Shown here one piece after another: positions 24,588-35,300 of a DNA stretch of 64,000 bases. Source of the stretch: Kiritimatiellia bacterium (GTDB taxonomy: Bacteria; Verrucomicrobiota; Kiritimatiellia; RFP12; UBA1067); contig JAFSTA010000115.1 in the NCBI GenBank assembly GCA_017450695.1, positions 43,426 to 107,425 of the forward strand, read 5' to 3'. The notes below the pieces were generated by a model, which saw nothing but the letters and a program-made list of their open reading frames with translations, was not told where the DNA came from and did not search any database. How positions within the stretch are numbered: position 1 is the stretch's first letter; each line of letters begins with the position of its first letter. The position numbers and the translations under genes are program-made.

Positions 24588-27500
24588 CTAGCGGATGCTC
24601 AAAACGGTACCCCCGGAACAAAGCGTGACCGTCACCTTCCCGTCCTTCGCGGTGAGCATCGCGTTGATCGCCGGGGCTCCCATTCCGGTTCCCGCCGCGT
24701 TCCATGTCACGCTCGTGTTCTCGGTGACGGCGCCGGGCGCGTAGGTCATCAGGACGCAACTGAAGCCGGACGGGAGTGGCGTGTCGCCATCGGCAATCCC
24801 GAAATCGACCGTTCCCCTGCCCGCGAAGGTGAGCGTATCGGTCACGGCGAGTGTCGGGCAAGTGTAGCCGTTCCCCGACCGTTTCCAGTTACAGGCGAAG
24901 GTCGCGCCCGCGTCCAACCGCAGCGAGGCCACGGTCAGCACCGACTGCCCGACCGCGTTCGTTCCCGGCTCGATCCGCCCGGTGACGGCAATCGTCCCGT
25001 TCCCCGCCGTGCCGCATCCGGCGAGTCCGCCGATCACGGCGATCGCACCGCGCGCGTCGAATGTCGCACCGCCGTCGATGTCGAGATCGTTCGCCGTGCA
25101 GACGGTGGCGGCAAGCGTCCCCGCCTCCACATGCAGCGGGCCGTTGAAGGTGCTGTTCCCCGCGCTGAGCGTGAGCGTACCGGTGCCACGCTTGACCACG
25201 CCGCCGTCGGTTGCCGTCGCGTCGTTGTGGAGCAACGGCTGCGCGACGGTGAAACCGGCCACTTCGGAGAGGTCGAAGACCGCGCCGTTCGTCGAGATCG
25301 ATGCCGTCGTCAAGCCCGTCATCGTCTGCGCGTCCACCGTCGGACGGAAGGTGCCGCCGTTGAAGTTCACGGTCGCCGTGCAGTTGGCGGCGGTCCCGCC
25401 CTTGACGATGTTGCCACAGTGGAGCGTGCCGCCGTTCAAGTTCAGAATACCTGTCGCCCCTCCGTTGGCGCGGGTCAAGGCGAGATTCGGAGTGGCCGAA
25501 GCGCCGTACGGTTCAATCACGCCCGTGCCGGAGAGGGTGCAGGCGCCGACTGTATTGGCACCGAATCCCAACGTGATGCCCTCATTGTTCGTCCAGCGTA
25601 CCGTACCGCCGCTGATATCCAGCGTCGCGCGCGGGATACCCCCGGCCTCCGCAACGCGTATGCAGGCCGCCTGCAGCAGTCCGTTCGTCACAATCACCCA
25701 CGGGCGCGTGGTGACAGTGGATGCTGAAATGCCCGTCTGGCCGCCATCATAGTATCCCACACCAATGGTATAACCCGAAATCAGGCTGCCGCCCGTGATC
25801 AGCAGTTTCGGCTCCAGCCCGTTCGGCGCGGTGGTCGTACTCCCGTTGTTCCGCCCCACGGTCATCGATTTTCCCGCGTTCAAAGTCCCCTGCCGCACCT
25901 CCAGTTCACCGGTTGTCTCCGCGCCGGCCTTCGTGGTGGTACAGCCGCCGATCACGATGCGCCCGCCGCTCACGTTGTTGGTCTGCAAGGGCGCGTCAAA
26001 GACGAGACGTCCGTCCGTGACCGTAATGCCCACGCAGTAGTTCGCCGGACCTTCTCCGTTGGGTCCGATGCTGATCGGGGAACTGGGCGCACCGTCCGCG
26101 TTGTTGTTCAGCTTCTGCACCTTGTTGTAGGTATAGCGGAGCGTACCCTTGCCAGTCTTGACCAACGCCCCGTCCGTAACCTTCTGTTCGCCGCTGAGCG
26201 TCAATTCCTTGTTCTCGTCCACGGAGATGACCGCGCCATAGTTGTTGTTTCCCGTGTTGCGCGTGAACACACCGGGGAGTGTCATGTTCTCGGTCGCGCG
26301 CAGGGTGGCACGTCCGAGTGTGATCGCACCCGCAACCGGAGAGGATAGCGCCAACGTACCGCCGGAAACGGTGGTCGTTCCCGCGACATTCGCCGCACCG
26401 TCGAACCGCACGACACTCGCGCCGGTTTTGGCGAGGCTGGGCGCGGACAACGCCCCGATGATCGTCAGGTTTGCGTCGGTCTCAGGCGAGATCGTCAGTG
26501 CGCCGGTCGAAGAAACCGCCGCGTTCACGGTATTCGAACCGATGGCGGAAAGTGCCGCGCCGTCCAGTGCAATCTCGGATGCGGTGACATCGCCCGCCAG
26601 CGTGAGCGTGCCGCTTCCGACGGAGGAGATCGCGTACGCGCCGCCAGTGACCGCACCCAGCGTGAATCCGGTTCCCGCGCTGAAGGCGAGTTCCAGCGGC
26701 GAGCCGAGAGTGATCGGGGCCAGGATCGCGTGGCTGCCGCTCTCGACGGTAATCCGCGCCGGATCTGTCGCGGGAGAGTTCTCCAGCGTCATGCCGTTGC
26801 CCGTGAGGGTGTAGGCGTTGGCGTTGTTGAACCAGAGCGCACCGGCGATGGCGCCGTTGACGGTCACGGTACGGGGTGCGGTGATCACGTCGTCGAAACG
26901 CGCCATCGCCCCGGCGTAGTTGCCGGGAGAGACAGTCCAGTACGCCCCCCGGTCCCACTGTCCGTTCCCGTCGCGGTTCCAGATGGAAGCGCCCGACGTA
27001 TCGGAATCAATGCTAAGCTTGACGCAGTTGTTCACGCTGTCCAGAGAGAAACTGTACGTTCTGCCGTAGGCGGGATTGGCGACCGAAAGGCTGGAGATGT
27101 CGGGCGTTCCTTCCGAGTACGAAAACAACGTGTAGATGCCGACATCCGAGAAGTCTTGCCCGTCCGGCTGGAGCAGGCGGATGCTCAGGGAGCTGTTGAG
27201 ACCGGAGATGTCGGAAATGCAGAGGATGCTGTTCGGGTCAATCGCCTCCCGGTCGAAATCAAAGGCAACCGTCGCACTGGGTTCGAGTGTGATGGAGTCG
27301 ATGTTGACGAAGGTTCCCGGACCGGCGCTCAGATGGAACGTCCCGCCAGAACCAAGGTTGAGGCTCGTGGAGGAGGGCAGTCCGCGGACCACGCGCAAGG
27401 TGGCATACGACACGGTTGTCGGACCGGTGTAGGTGCAGGTTTCCGTATCGAGCGTCAAGGTGTTTTCGCCGAACACGGTGAGTCCGCCGTCGGAGCCGAG

Positions 27501-29819
27501 GATATTGCCCAGCAGCGGCTGCGCGATCGTGAAGTCGGAGAGCGTGGTGTCGAAGAACGCGCCGCCGGACTGGACGACAATCTCAGTCAAGCCGGTGAGC
27601 GTATTCGCCGCCGTCGGACAGAAGGTGCCGCCGTTGAAGTGGAGGTGCGAGGAGCTGGTTCCGGTACCGAGATGCCGGATGTTCTGCGCGTAGAGAATGC
27701 CGTCGTTCAGATTGAGCGTGGCGGTCGCGTTGGTGCAGGTCTCGCGCGTCAGATAAACGGTGGCGTTCGTCCCGTGGATGATTCCGTCGTTCAGGGTGAG
27801 CGTGGCTTCCGTATCGCTCTGGAAACACAGGTCGATGCGCGTGTGGATGAACATCTCGCCGCCGTCGATCGTGGCCGTGGAAATGATGCCGGGGGATTCC
27901 GACATGCGGAAGTCCGGGGTATCTACCATGCCGGCGGTCATGCGGAAGACGGGGCGGCAGGTGGTGTTCGCCGGGGTGATACCGACCGCGGTGAGATACC
28001 CGTCGTAATAACCGAGGGCGATTACATTGGGACCGATGAAGCGTCCGCCGCTGATCGTCAACGTGGGCGAGAGGCCGTCCGGCGCGGTGGCGATCTGTCC
28101 GTTGTTCCGTCCGAGCGTGAACGACCTGGAGTAAAGCGGCGAGTAGAGCAGCGTACCGGACTTAATCTCCAGTTCGGCGGTCGTCTCCAAACCGGTAACC
28201 GTGGTGCAGGTGCCGACGGGCATACGACCATTCTCCACGATATTCGTCTGCCTGTCGCCGCCGTCGAGCAACAGCTTGCCGTTCGCGAGCGACACGCCGA
28301 AACAGCCATTGACGGGACCGTTGCCATCCGCGTCGATACTGAGCAGGGCGGGACCGTTGTCCGTTCCGCTGCTGAGGTATTGCGTACCGGGATAGGTGAG
28401 CTTCAGCGTCCCCGCCCCCGTCTTCACAAAAGCCCCGACGCCCTTCTCCAGTTTGCCGGAGACTGTGGCGGTGGCTCCCTGCGCGACATCGAAGACCGTC
28501 GCGTAGTTGGCGTTTCCCGTAGCGCGCGAGATCGGCTGCGCGTATGTCGTGTCCGCCGTGACGCGGAAGGTACTGCGGCGCATCGTGAGCGGCGCGCCCA
28601 ACCCCGCGTTCTCCAGCGTACCGGAGAGAATGTCCAGGCCACCCGTCAGTCCCGCCGCGTTGGGCATGGAGACAATCCCTCCCCTGCTGGTGATCGTCCC
28701 CGCGCCGGAGACCGCACCGGGAAGCGTGAGCGTCGTGCCGGAGGAGACCAGGAACGAGAGCCCACTGGGAACGGCGAGCTGGTTGTTCAGCGTGGCGGAA
28801 CCGTTCTCCAGGATGATCGAACCGTTCTCCTGCAACGTGAAAGGACTCCCCTGGAAGGTGACGCCGCCGGGCGCGTCCAACTGGAATCCGTGGAGCGTGA
28901 CGGGCGAATCCGCCGTCACGGTGAAGGCAGCCGCGTTGTTGGTAAAGATGGCGATCGAGTCCACGCCCGCCACGCTGCCGCCGAGCCAGTTCGCGGTGGA
29001 CGACCAGGTGCCGTCCGCCGAGTCCCACACCGCGTCGCGTAGGCTGGAGACGGGCAGGTCGGAATCAGACCGCCACGTGATGCCCGCGCTGCCGGCGATG
29101 GAGACGCCGTTACAAGGCGTGGTCAGACCGGTCGAGGCATGATCCACCGCAGTACCGCCGCTTCCTTCGTTGAAAGGCCAGTAGTGCCAAAGCCCCGGCT
29201 CGGTCCCGGCGAGGCGGCGGTTCATGTTCGCCACAATCTCCTGTTGCGTACGCGCAGTGTTCCAGACGCGCATCTCGGAAATCGCCCCGTTGATTCCGCC
29301 GTTCACCGTATCGCCTGTGGAAAACCCCATGAAGTTATCCACATCTGGCGCCGCCACTTTTGCGAACGCCGTCCAGGATCTTTCCAGAACGCCGTTGATG
29401 TAGAGCCGTCCGGTCGTGGTGGTGAGCTGGTCGTCACGCACACAGGCGACATGGTACCATGTGTCCGGCTGGATAATCGTCGTGCTCTTGCAGTGTTGCC
29501 CGCTGATGAAGAAATCAAACTGCGGATTCGTTGCGCCGTTCACGAAAAAGATCGTGCGGCCGTCCCCGCTTCGGTATTGCTTGAAGAAGTGGTTCTCCGG
29601 CTTGAAGGACTTGAGGTTGAACCAGCACTCGAAGGTATAGGCACCGGTAGGCAGGCGCGATCCCGCCATCTGGATGCCCGAATGGTTTACCAGCGCGCTG
29701 TTCCCCAGTCCAGTCCCCGTCGAAGTAAAGACCGGCACATCGTTCGCAGCCAAGACAACACAGGGAAGGCACACTGCCACTGCAACACCGTATAGACACC
29801 TCATGATCGATCGACTCAT
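24588..29819 (-). CDS. giant secreted LamG plus beta-strand-repeat protein 2
   Basis: 1743 residues, ATG at 29819 with AAGGAG nine bases upstream. Signal peptide MRCLYGVAVAVCLPCVVLAAN. Residues ~40-240 are a LamG/concanavalin-like domain (YTFECWFNLKSF, WYHVACVRDDQ, GRLYINGVLERSW, ISEMRVWNTARTQQEIVANM, LWHYWPFNEGSGG). The rest is beta-strand repeat: KTGAGTLKLTYPGTQYL, KTGKGTLRYTYNKVQKL and KRGTGTLTLSAGNSTFNGP are recognisable PATR units. The ETT-ELE...GRNNG module found in giant protein 1 recurs twice here. No barrel; it ends CSGGTVLSIR. LamG suggests glycan or protein binding on the surface. Likely translocated by a non-type-V route; function unknown. Confidence 0.85.
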   Translation of the reverse strand: MSRSIMRCLYGVAVAVCLPCVVLAANDVPVFTSTGTGLGNSALVNHSGIQMAGSRLPTGAYTFECWFNLKSFKPENHFFKQYRSGDGRTIFFVNGATNPQFDFFISGQHCKSTTIIQPDTWYHVACVRDDQLTTTTGRLYINGVLERSWTAFAKVAAPDVDNFMGFSTGDTVNGGINGAISEMRVWNTARTQQEIVANMNRRLAGTEPGLWHYWPFNEGSGGTAVDHASTGLTTPCNGVSIAGSAGITWRSDSDLPVSSLRDAVWDSADGTWSSTANWLGGSVAGVDSIAIFTNNAAAFTVTADSPVTLHGFQLDAPGGVTFQGSPFTLQENGSIILENGSATLNNQLAVPSGLSFLVSSGTTLTLPGAVSGAGTITSRGGIVSMPNAAGLTGGLDILSGTLENAGLGAPLTMRRSTFRVTADTTYAQPISRATGNANYATVFDVAQGATATVSGKLEKGVGAFVKTGAGTLKLTYPGTQYLSSGTDNGPALLSIDADGNGPVNGCFGVSLANGKLLLDGGDRQTNIVENGRMPVGTCTTVTGLETTAELEIKSGTLLYSPLYSRSFTLGRNNGQIATAPDGLSPTLTISGGRFIGPNVIALGYYDGYLTAVGITPANTTCRPVFRMTAGMVDTPDFRMSESPGIISTATIDGGEMFIHTRIDLCFQSDTEATLTLNDGIIHGTNATVYLTRETCTNATATLNLNDGILYAQNIRHLGTGTSSSHLHFNGGTFCPTAANTLTGLTEIVVQSGGAFFDTTLSDFTIAQPLLGNILGSDGGLTVFGENTLTLDTETCTYTGPTTVSYATLRVVRGLPSSTSLNLGSGGTFHLSAGPGTFVNIDSITLEPSATVAFDFDREAIDPNSILCISDISGLNSSLSIRLLQPDGQDFSDVGIYTLFSYSEGTPDISSLSVANPAYGRTYSFSLDSVNNCVKLSIDSDTSGASIWNRDGNGQWDRGAYWTVSPGNYAGAMARFDDVITAPRTVTVNGAIAGALWFNNANAYTLTGNGMTLENSPATDPARITVESGSHAILAPITLGSPLELAFSAGTGFTLGAVTGGAYAISSVGSGTLTLAGDVTASEIALDGAALSAIGSNTVNAAVSSTGALTISPETDANLTIIGALSAPSLAKTGASVVRFDGAANVAGTTTVSGGTLALSSPVAGAITLGRATLRATENMTLPGVFTRNTGNNNYGAVISVDENKELTLSGEQKVTDGALVKTGKGTLRYTYNKVQKLNNNADGAPSSPISIGPNGEGPANYCVGITVTDGRLVFDAPLQTNNVSGGRIVIGGCTTTKAGAETTGELEVRQGTLNAGKSMTVGRNNGSTTTAPNGLEPKLLITGGSLISGYTIGVGYYDGGQTGISASTVTTRPWVIVTNGLLQAACIRVAEAGGIPRATLDISGGTVRWTNNEGITLGFGANTVGACTLSGTGVIEPYGASATPNLALTRANGGATGILNLNGGTLHCGNIVKGGTAANCTATVNFNGGTFRPTVDAQTMTGLTTASISTNGAVFDLSEVAGFTVAQPLLHNDATATDGGVVKRGTGTLTLSAGNSTFNGPLHVEAGTLAATVCTANDLDIDGGATFDARGAIAVIGGLAGCGTAGNGTIAVTGRIEPGTNAVGQSVLTVASLRLDAGATFACNWKRSGNGYTCPTLAVTDTLTFAGRGTVDFGIADGDTPLPSGFSCVLMTYAPGAVTENTSVTWNAAGTGMGAPAINAMLTAKDGKVTVTLCSGGTVLSIR

Positions 29820-30012
29820 CTCTGCTTCTCCTTTTTTTTGCGCTCATATCCAATAGGAAAGAGCATTGTACAATCAATAATCCTCTCGCGCAAGAAAAAA
29901 CGGGTAGTTTGTCGGGGAGTTCTAGGGAATCGTGTATGCATCACCGAATCGACCTTGTTTCACGTCCTGCTCGGGGAAGCGGCGCTCCTGCCGCTTCATT
30001 TTCCGTTCCGAA

Positions 30013-30032
30013 AAGCGACAAACGTGTCGCTT
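30013..30032. repeat. AAGCGACA hairpin repeat
   Basis: AAGCGACA-AACG-TGTCGCTT, 8-bp stem. Same stem as at 16960, 17209 and 56146. Confidence 0.6.
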
Positions 30033-30065
30033 CGCGGCAAAGTCAACCGAGGAACACCGGTCTCA

Positions 30066-30107
30066 TTTAGGCCCGCAGGACCATTTAGGCGGCGCAGCCG
30101 CCACTTA
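30066..30107. repeat. modular mini-hairpin array E
   Basis: Words GGCCC-GCA-GGACC (one mismatch) and GGCGGC-GCA-GCCGCC with ATTTA/ACTTA linkers, 50 bases upstream of the OPT promoter. Confidence 0.6.
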
Positions 30108-30135
30108 TCGGATCTTCCCTCCCTCGGTTTTTCGC

Positions 30136-30164
30136 TGGCGGTATCGCGCAAATCCTGTTATACT
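30136..30164 (+). promoter_or_regulatory. predicted promoter of OPT transporter gene
   Basis: TGGCGG (30136-30141), 17-bp spacer, TATACT (30159-30164), about 78 bases before the chosen ATG. The same TGGCGG-17-TATACT occurs on the minus strand at 59612-59640. Confidence 0.4.
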
Positions 30165-30242
30165 AACCTTTTTAGGAGAGTAGAAACGGTATGGGATTGC
30201 GTGACTTGTGTTGCGCGGTCGGATCGCTTACGGGAAAAGGCT

Positions 30243-32009
30243 ATGAAGCAGACAGACGGAAACTTGCAGACGGGAAAGGATGTCCTGGCGGAGGCTAATC
30301 GCGGCAGGGAGAAAGAACTGACGGTCACGGCGATCGTGCTGGGCGTGTTGCTGGCGATTGTCTTCGGCGCGGCGAACGCCTACCTGGGGCTTCGCGTGGG
30401 ACTGACGGTGTCTGCCTCCGTTCCGGCGGCTGTCATTTCCATGGGCGTGTTGCGGTTCGTGTTGCGGCGCGACTCGATTCTGGAGAACAATATGGTACAG
30501 ACCATCGGCAGTGCCGGAGAGTCGCTGGCGGCGGGCGCGATCTTCACCCTGCCTGCGCTGTACCTGTGGGCGCAGGAACGACCGACCGAGTTTCTGACAC
30601 CGGGGCTTCTCCCGGTCACGTTGATCGCGCTCGCGGGAGGCACGTTGGGTGTGCTGTTGATGATCCCGCTTCGACGACCGCTGATCGTGGAAGAGGAGAA
30701 GACCCTCATCTACCCGGAAGGACGCGCGTGCGCGGACGTGTTGCGGGCCGGAGAGGCGGGTGGCAAACATGCGAAGACCGTTTTCATCGGACTGGGTGCG
30801 GCGGCTCTTGTCAAGTTCATCACAGGATGGCTCAAGTGGATTCCGGAATCCTTCCTCTGGCCCGTACACGGTCGATGGGTGCGCGGTGCGATGGGATTGG
30901 ATATCTCGCCCGCGCTCATCGGCGTCGGGTATGTGGTCGGCCCGAAGGTTTCCTCCTTCCTCTTCGCCGGCGGTTTCCTCGGCTGGATGGTGTTGATGCC
31001 GATCATCATTGCGCGGATACCGGAAGCGGCGGCGATGTGGGACGCGGGGAATGTGAAGGGCGTGTGGATGAACTACGTGCGCTATGTGGGTGCCGGAGCG
31101 ATCGCAATGGGAGGATTCCTCTCGCTCGTGCGTTCCATGCCGCTTTTCGCACGGACGTTCAAGGCCTCGATGCGGAAAGGCGGGGAGGCGGACGAGAAGG
31201 ACGCGGACGCCGGGCGTGACCTTCCCATGCGCCTGGTGCTGGGTGGACTTGCCTGTGTAATCGTGTTCATCTGGGCGGTACCAGCCGTACCGGTGAGTTT
31301 CGTGGGGGCGCTTCTAATCGCGCTGTTCGGCTTCTTCTTTGCGGCGGTTTCGGCCCGCATGGTGGGGTTGGTCGGCAGCTCCAACAACCCGATCTCCGGC
31401 ATGACGATCGCGACGCTCGTGGTGGCAGCTCTCGTGCTGAAAACCTGCGGTACGGTCGGAGCCGCCGGTATGGTGGCATCCATCGCCATCGGCAGCGTCG
31501 TGTGCATTGTCGCGGGAATCGCCGGCGACACCGCGCAGGATCTCAAGACGGGGCGTCTGCTGGGCGCGACACCGTGGAAGCAGCAGGTAGGCGAGTTCAT
31601 CGGCGTCATCGCCTCGGCGGCCGTAATCGGCGGCGTGTTGGTGTTACTGCACAAGGCATGGGGATTCGGCAGCGACGCGATTTCCGCGCCGCAGGCCACG
31701 CTTATGAAAGTGATCGTCGAGGGCATCATGGGCGGTAGCCTCCCGTGGAACCTGCTGGCGATCGGGGCGGGACTGGCGATCGTGCTGGCGCTCTGCCGCA
31801 TCCCGGTAATGCCGGTCGCGATCGGCATCTACCTCCCCATCAAACTCAGCGTCACCATCTTCCTCGGCGGGTTGTTGAAAGGGATTGTGGATTACCGGCG
31901 CGGCACACAGGAAACCAGTGAAGATTTCGGGACGCTCTTCTCCGCCGGGATGATCGCGGGCGAAGGGCTCTGCGGCATTCTGCTGGCAATCCTCGCCGCC
32001 TTCCTGTAG
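30243..32009 (+). CDS. OPT family oligopeptide transporter
   Basis: 588 residues from the ATG at 30243. The reading frame is open further upstream, but only this ATG begins family-like sequence (REKELTVTAIVLGVLLAIVFG). Some 14-16 hydrophobic segments are visible. Family motifs include GAANAYLGLRVGLTVSASVP near the N-terminus, NNMVQTIGSAGESLAAG, the hallmark NPISGMTIATL and, near the end, PVAIGIYLPIKLSVTIFLGG. Members import peptides or metal-chelate complexes with proton symport across the inner membrane. The ribosome binding site is weak (GGGAAAAGG two bases from the ATG). A lone gene with its own promoter. Confidence 0.9.
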   Translation: MKQTDGNLQTGKDVLAEANRGREKELTVTAIVLGVLLAIVFGAANAYLGLRVGLTVSASVPAAVISMGVLRFVLRRDSILENNMVQTIGSAGESLAAGAIFTLPALYLWAQERPTEFLTPGLLPVTLIALAGGTLGVLLMIPLRRPLIVEEEKTLIYPEGRACADVLRAGEAGGKHAKTVFIGLGAAALVKFITGWLKWIPESFLWPVHGRWVRGAMGLDISPALIGVGYVVGPKVSSFLFAGGFLGWMVLMPIIIARIPEAAAMWDAGNVKGVWMNYVRYVGAGAIAMGGFLSLVRSMPLFARTFKASMRKGGEADEKDADAGRDLPMRLVLGGLACVIVFIWAVPAVPVSFVGALLIALFGFFFAAVSARMVGLVGSSNNPISGMTIATLVVAALVLKTCGTVGAAGMVASIAIGSVVCIVAGIAGDTAQDLKTGRLLGATPWKQQVGEFIGVIASAAVIGGVLVLLHKAWGFGSDAISAPQATLMKVIVEGIMGGSLPWNLLAIGAGLAIVLALCRIPVMPVAIGIYLPIKLSVTIFLGGLLKGIVDYRRGTQETSEDFGTLFSAGMIAGEGLCGILLAILAAFL

Positions 32010-32300
32010 TCAGCCTAGGCGCTTCGCGCCAGCATGTTCAGCCGGGTATGCGTGTTCCGCATTTCGGTCGTGACGGAGCGCGACCCTCCTGTTGTCACGT
32101 TCGGTTGCGCGGCATACATGCCGCGTAGGCGCCCTCGTTACCCGCATCGCTTTTTGATTGACGCAAGGATGGCAAAATGCTAGGGTTTTTCATTCTTTTT
32201 GATTGGTAGCAGAATGGGAGCGCCAGAGGGATTCGATGCGGTGAGTACCGGGATCTGCCCACCGGATCGGAAATGTTTCGCGCGAAGAAGGGAGAAAGAA

Positions 32301-35300
32301 ATGATACGGCAAAGAATGACAAGGTTCATGTGGGTTTTCTTCGTCTGCACGGCGCTTTCTGTCGGCGCGGCGACGAACATTACGGAGACGATCGACCTCG
32401 CCGGGCAACGGGTTGTCTTTGACGAGCAGCTGACAGGCGACGGCGCGTTCATCAATTCTTCCGAAGATCAAGCGACTCTTGTCATCAATGTCACGACGCA
32501 AGAGGGCCGTTGCAACTTCGCGGGGACGATTTCCGGAAACATCCGCGTGGAAGTCTATGGCTCGAAATGTTTTCAGGCTTTCACCTCGCCGGGAAACTCC
32601 TACACGGGCGGCACCTATATTGAACAGGGATACCTGTATATTGCGACCTACGATGACATCGGGACGGGCCCGCTTGAACTCACCCGGAACGGACGTCTCG
32701 TGATGACAGGGACAACCAATGCCGGTTCCTTTTCAGGTACCGTCAACCGCATCCTTACGAACCGCGTGGAGGTGACGGGGACTGGCCGCCTCGGCGTCTA
32801 TTCCGACCAGTCCATGACTTTTGCCGGCGAGTTGGTGATGACGAACGCGACGCTTGAACTCTGGAACAATGGCGTCTTCAACTGGAAGGTTCCGTTCACG
32901 GCACAGAACGCGGGAGGCGGCACGTTCTGCCTCAAGGATGCGCGCGTGGTTGCCGATCCGGGCGTCTTCGGATCCGCCCCCGAACTCGTGGTGCCGATGA
33001 CCATTCGCCTGGAGGACGAAGGCGGCAACGCCCCGTCCCTCTCGCTTTCCGGCGACTCCGCAGTTTGTGTCTCGAATGTCATCTTCGCGACGAGCCGCAA
33101 GGCCTCGAACGGTTTTACAAGCGCCACCCCCACTGTCGCCACAGGTGGTGTCGGACGAGCCGAAGGGTGGCTGACCGATGCGGGAATCAAGGTGTTCGGA
33201 GGCCTGACAGTGACGGCGAACACAAAAGTCACGCAGGGAGGCGTGTTCGCGATTATGCCGAGCGAGACAGAGACCGTCTTCACTATTCCCGCTGGCGCGG
33301 TCCTCACGTTCAGCGGGCTGCTCTCGCTTCCGAAGGGAACGGACGGACGGGCGCGCGGATTCGCGAAACGTGGACCTGGGACGCTTGTACTCCTCGGAGG
33401 AACGGACGCGAACGGTATGATTTCCGTTGATGGCGGCACGCTGGAGATCGGTGCGGGCGCACGGTTGCACGACATCTCGTCCATCCAGGTGGGCCACTCC
33501 GGGAAGCTCGCCCTGAGGGACGGGGCCGTCCTTCCCTGCCCCGTATCCGCGAGCGACGGCGGATTAGCCGCAACGGCGGACATCTGGTTCGACGCGACCG
33601 CAATCACAGGGGTCGCGAACGGCGCGACCGTCTCTTCCATCGTCAATTACGGAACAGCGGGAGGTGTCTTCGTTCCCAGCTCGGCGTCCGGCGCCCCCGG
33701 CCTCCCCAAGTATGCGGCAGACGGTATCAACGGACTCCCCGCGTTGAATGTCAACAGCGGGTCAGAGCAACCACTCGGCCTTTGCCTCAACACCTACACC
33801 AACACATCGACCACCATCACTTACTTCCAGGTACTCCTGTTCGACTCATGGACAGGAAGCAACAACAAATGGAGTACCGCCATGGCGACGGGCCCGTACG
33901 GGACGAGCGAAACAGATCTCTGGGATACGAAGGCTGGTTTTGCCTACCGCTTCAACAATGCTGACCGGCCCACAACGTTCCAGATCCGGAACAACGGCCA
34001 GAACGACTCATGGGACCTCGGCGCAAAAGGATGGCCCGGCGTGGGAACGCCGATCTGTTTCTCGACGCGACGGAACGGATCGGCAAAAAACCATCAGGCA
34101 TTCTGGATGGATTCGGGTGAGGGGAAAGTGGAAACGTACAACACGACGGCCGGTGGAACAAGCGCGTTCAACATCAACTTCGTCTCGCTCGGTGCCGCGT
34201 CCTTCCAAAACGGGAAAGCCTATACGAACCGCGCCTTTCCGGGGAAGATCGGGGAAATCCTCGTGTTCACGCGAGCGTTGACCGATGAGGAAATCACCAC
34301 GATCAATTCCTATCTGCGCCGGAAATGGTTCAACTACGGTACGGAAGGCGAGACGTTCTTGCCGCCTTCCGGGCAGCAGATTGAGGTCTCCGTACCGGAC
34401 GAAGCGCGCGCCTCGCTCGTTCCAGGGTTCACCCAGCTGGTAGAGAACGCCACGGGTAGCTGGACGAAGACCGGCGCGGGAACGCTGGAGCTTGTCGGTT
34501 CGGCGACCAACTGCACGGAAATCTCCGTTCAGGAGGGGACGCTGGCTCTCGCCGACGGGACCACGCCCAGCTGCGCGGCCATCTGGTTCGACGCGGCGGA
34601 CGCGAACGTCTTTTCCTTCGATGAGGACGGATTGGTCGAATCGGTCGGCAACAAGGGTTCTTCAGGCGGACGCTTCGTTCAATCCCCCGGCGTCACGGGA
34701 CTCCCGTCGCTCGTGGCGGACGGCATCAACGGGTTGCCGTCCGTACAATTCGATTTCCACAGTGCGCTGACGCTGTCCAGCTGGACGAACGACACGAAAA
34801 GTCTGCCCCGCGACATCCACATCTACGGCGTGTTCAAACGCACGAAATACTACCTGGACGAGAACAGCGGCACCACCTTGGGACACTGGAGCGGACCGTT
34901 CTCCTTCTATCACTCGATGGAAACGGGGGATGACAACACCGTAAAAGGAAACTTCCACTGGGAAGAAAGGGAGGCGACATTCCCGTCGGGAAATGCGGAT
35001 AGTGTCGCCCTGTGGTTTGGATCAGATACGACCGGGTTACGCCCTTTGGATGGAAATAACAACACCCGGTGGACGATCCAGAACACGCACTTCCGCACGG
35101 GAGACGCCTGCCTCTTCACGTCACACCAGCTCGCGAATGCGCTCTCAACCACCTTCGAGACCGTGACGGACGATCCAAACGCGCTGACGCTCTATGCGAC
35201 GAATGCACCGACGGTGAAGCTCTCTCCTTTCCATTGCAACCTGCTGCAACTGGGAGGACGGATGATCTCCGGCGGCGTGGCACAAGCCGATCAAAACGGC

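Larger units (their letters stand above)
29820..30242. other. 423-bp divergent intergenic region
   Basis: No gene seen. It holds the leader of giant protein 2, an AAGCGACA hairpin (30013-30032) preceded by a related GAAGCGGCGCTCCTGCCGCTTC hairpin near 29978, mini-hairpin array E and the OPT promoter. Confidence 0.55.

Noticed and set aside
26730..29042. 770-residue open frame on the plus strand
   Set aside because: Opposite strand of giant protein 2 with the same biased composition; no signal peptide, domain or start signal.
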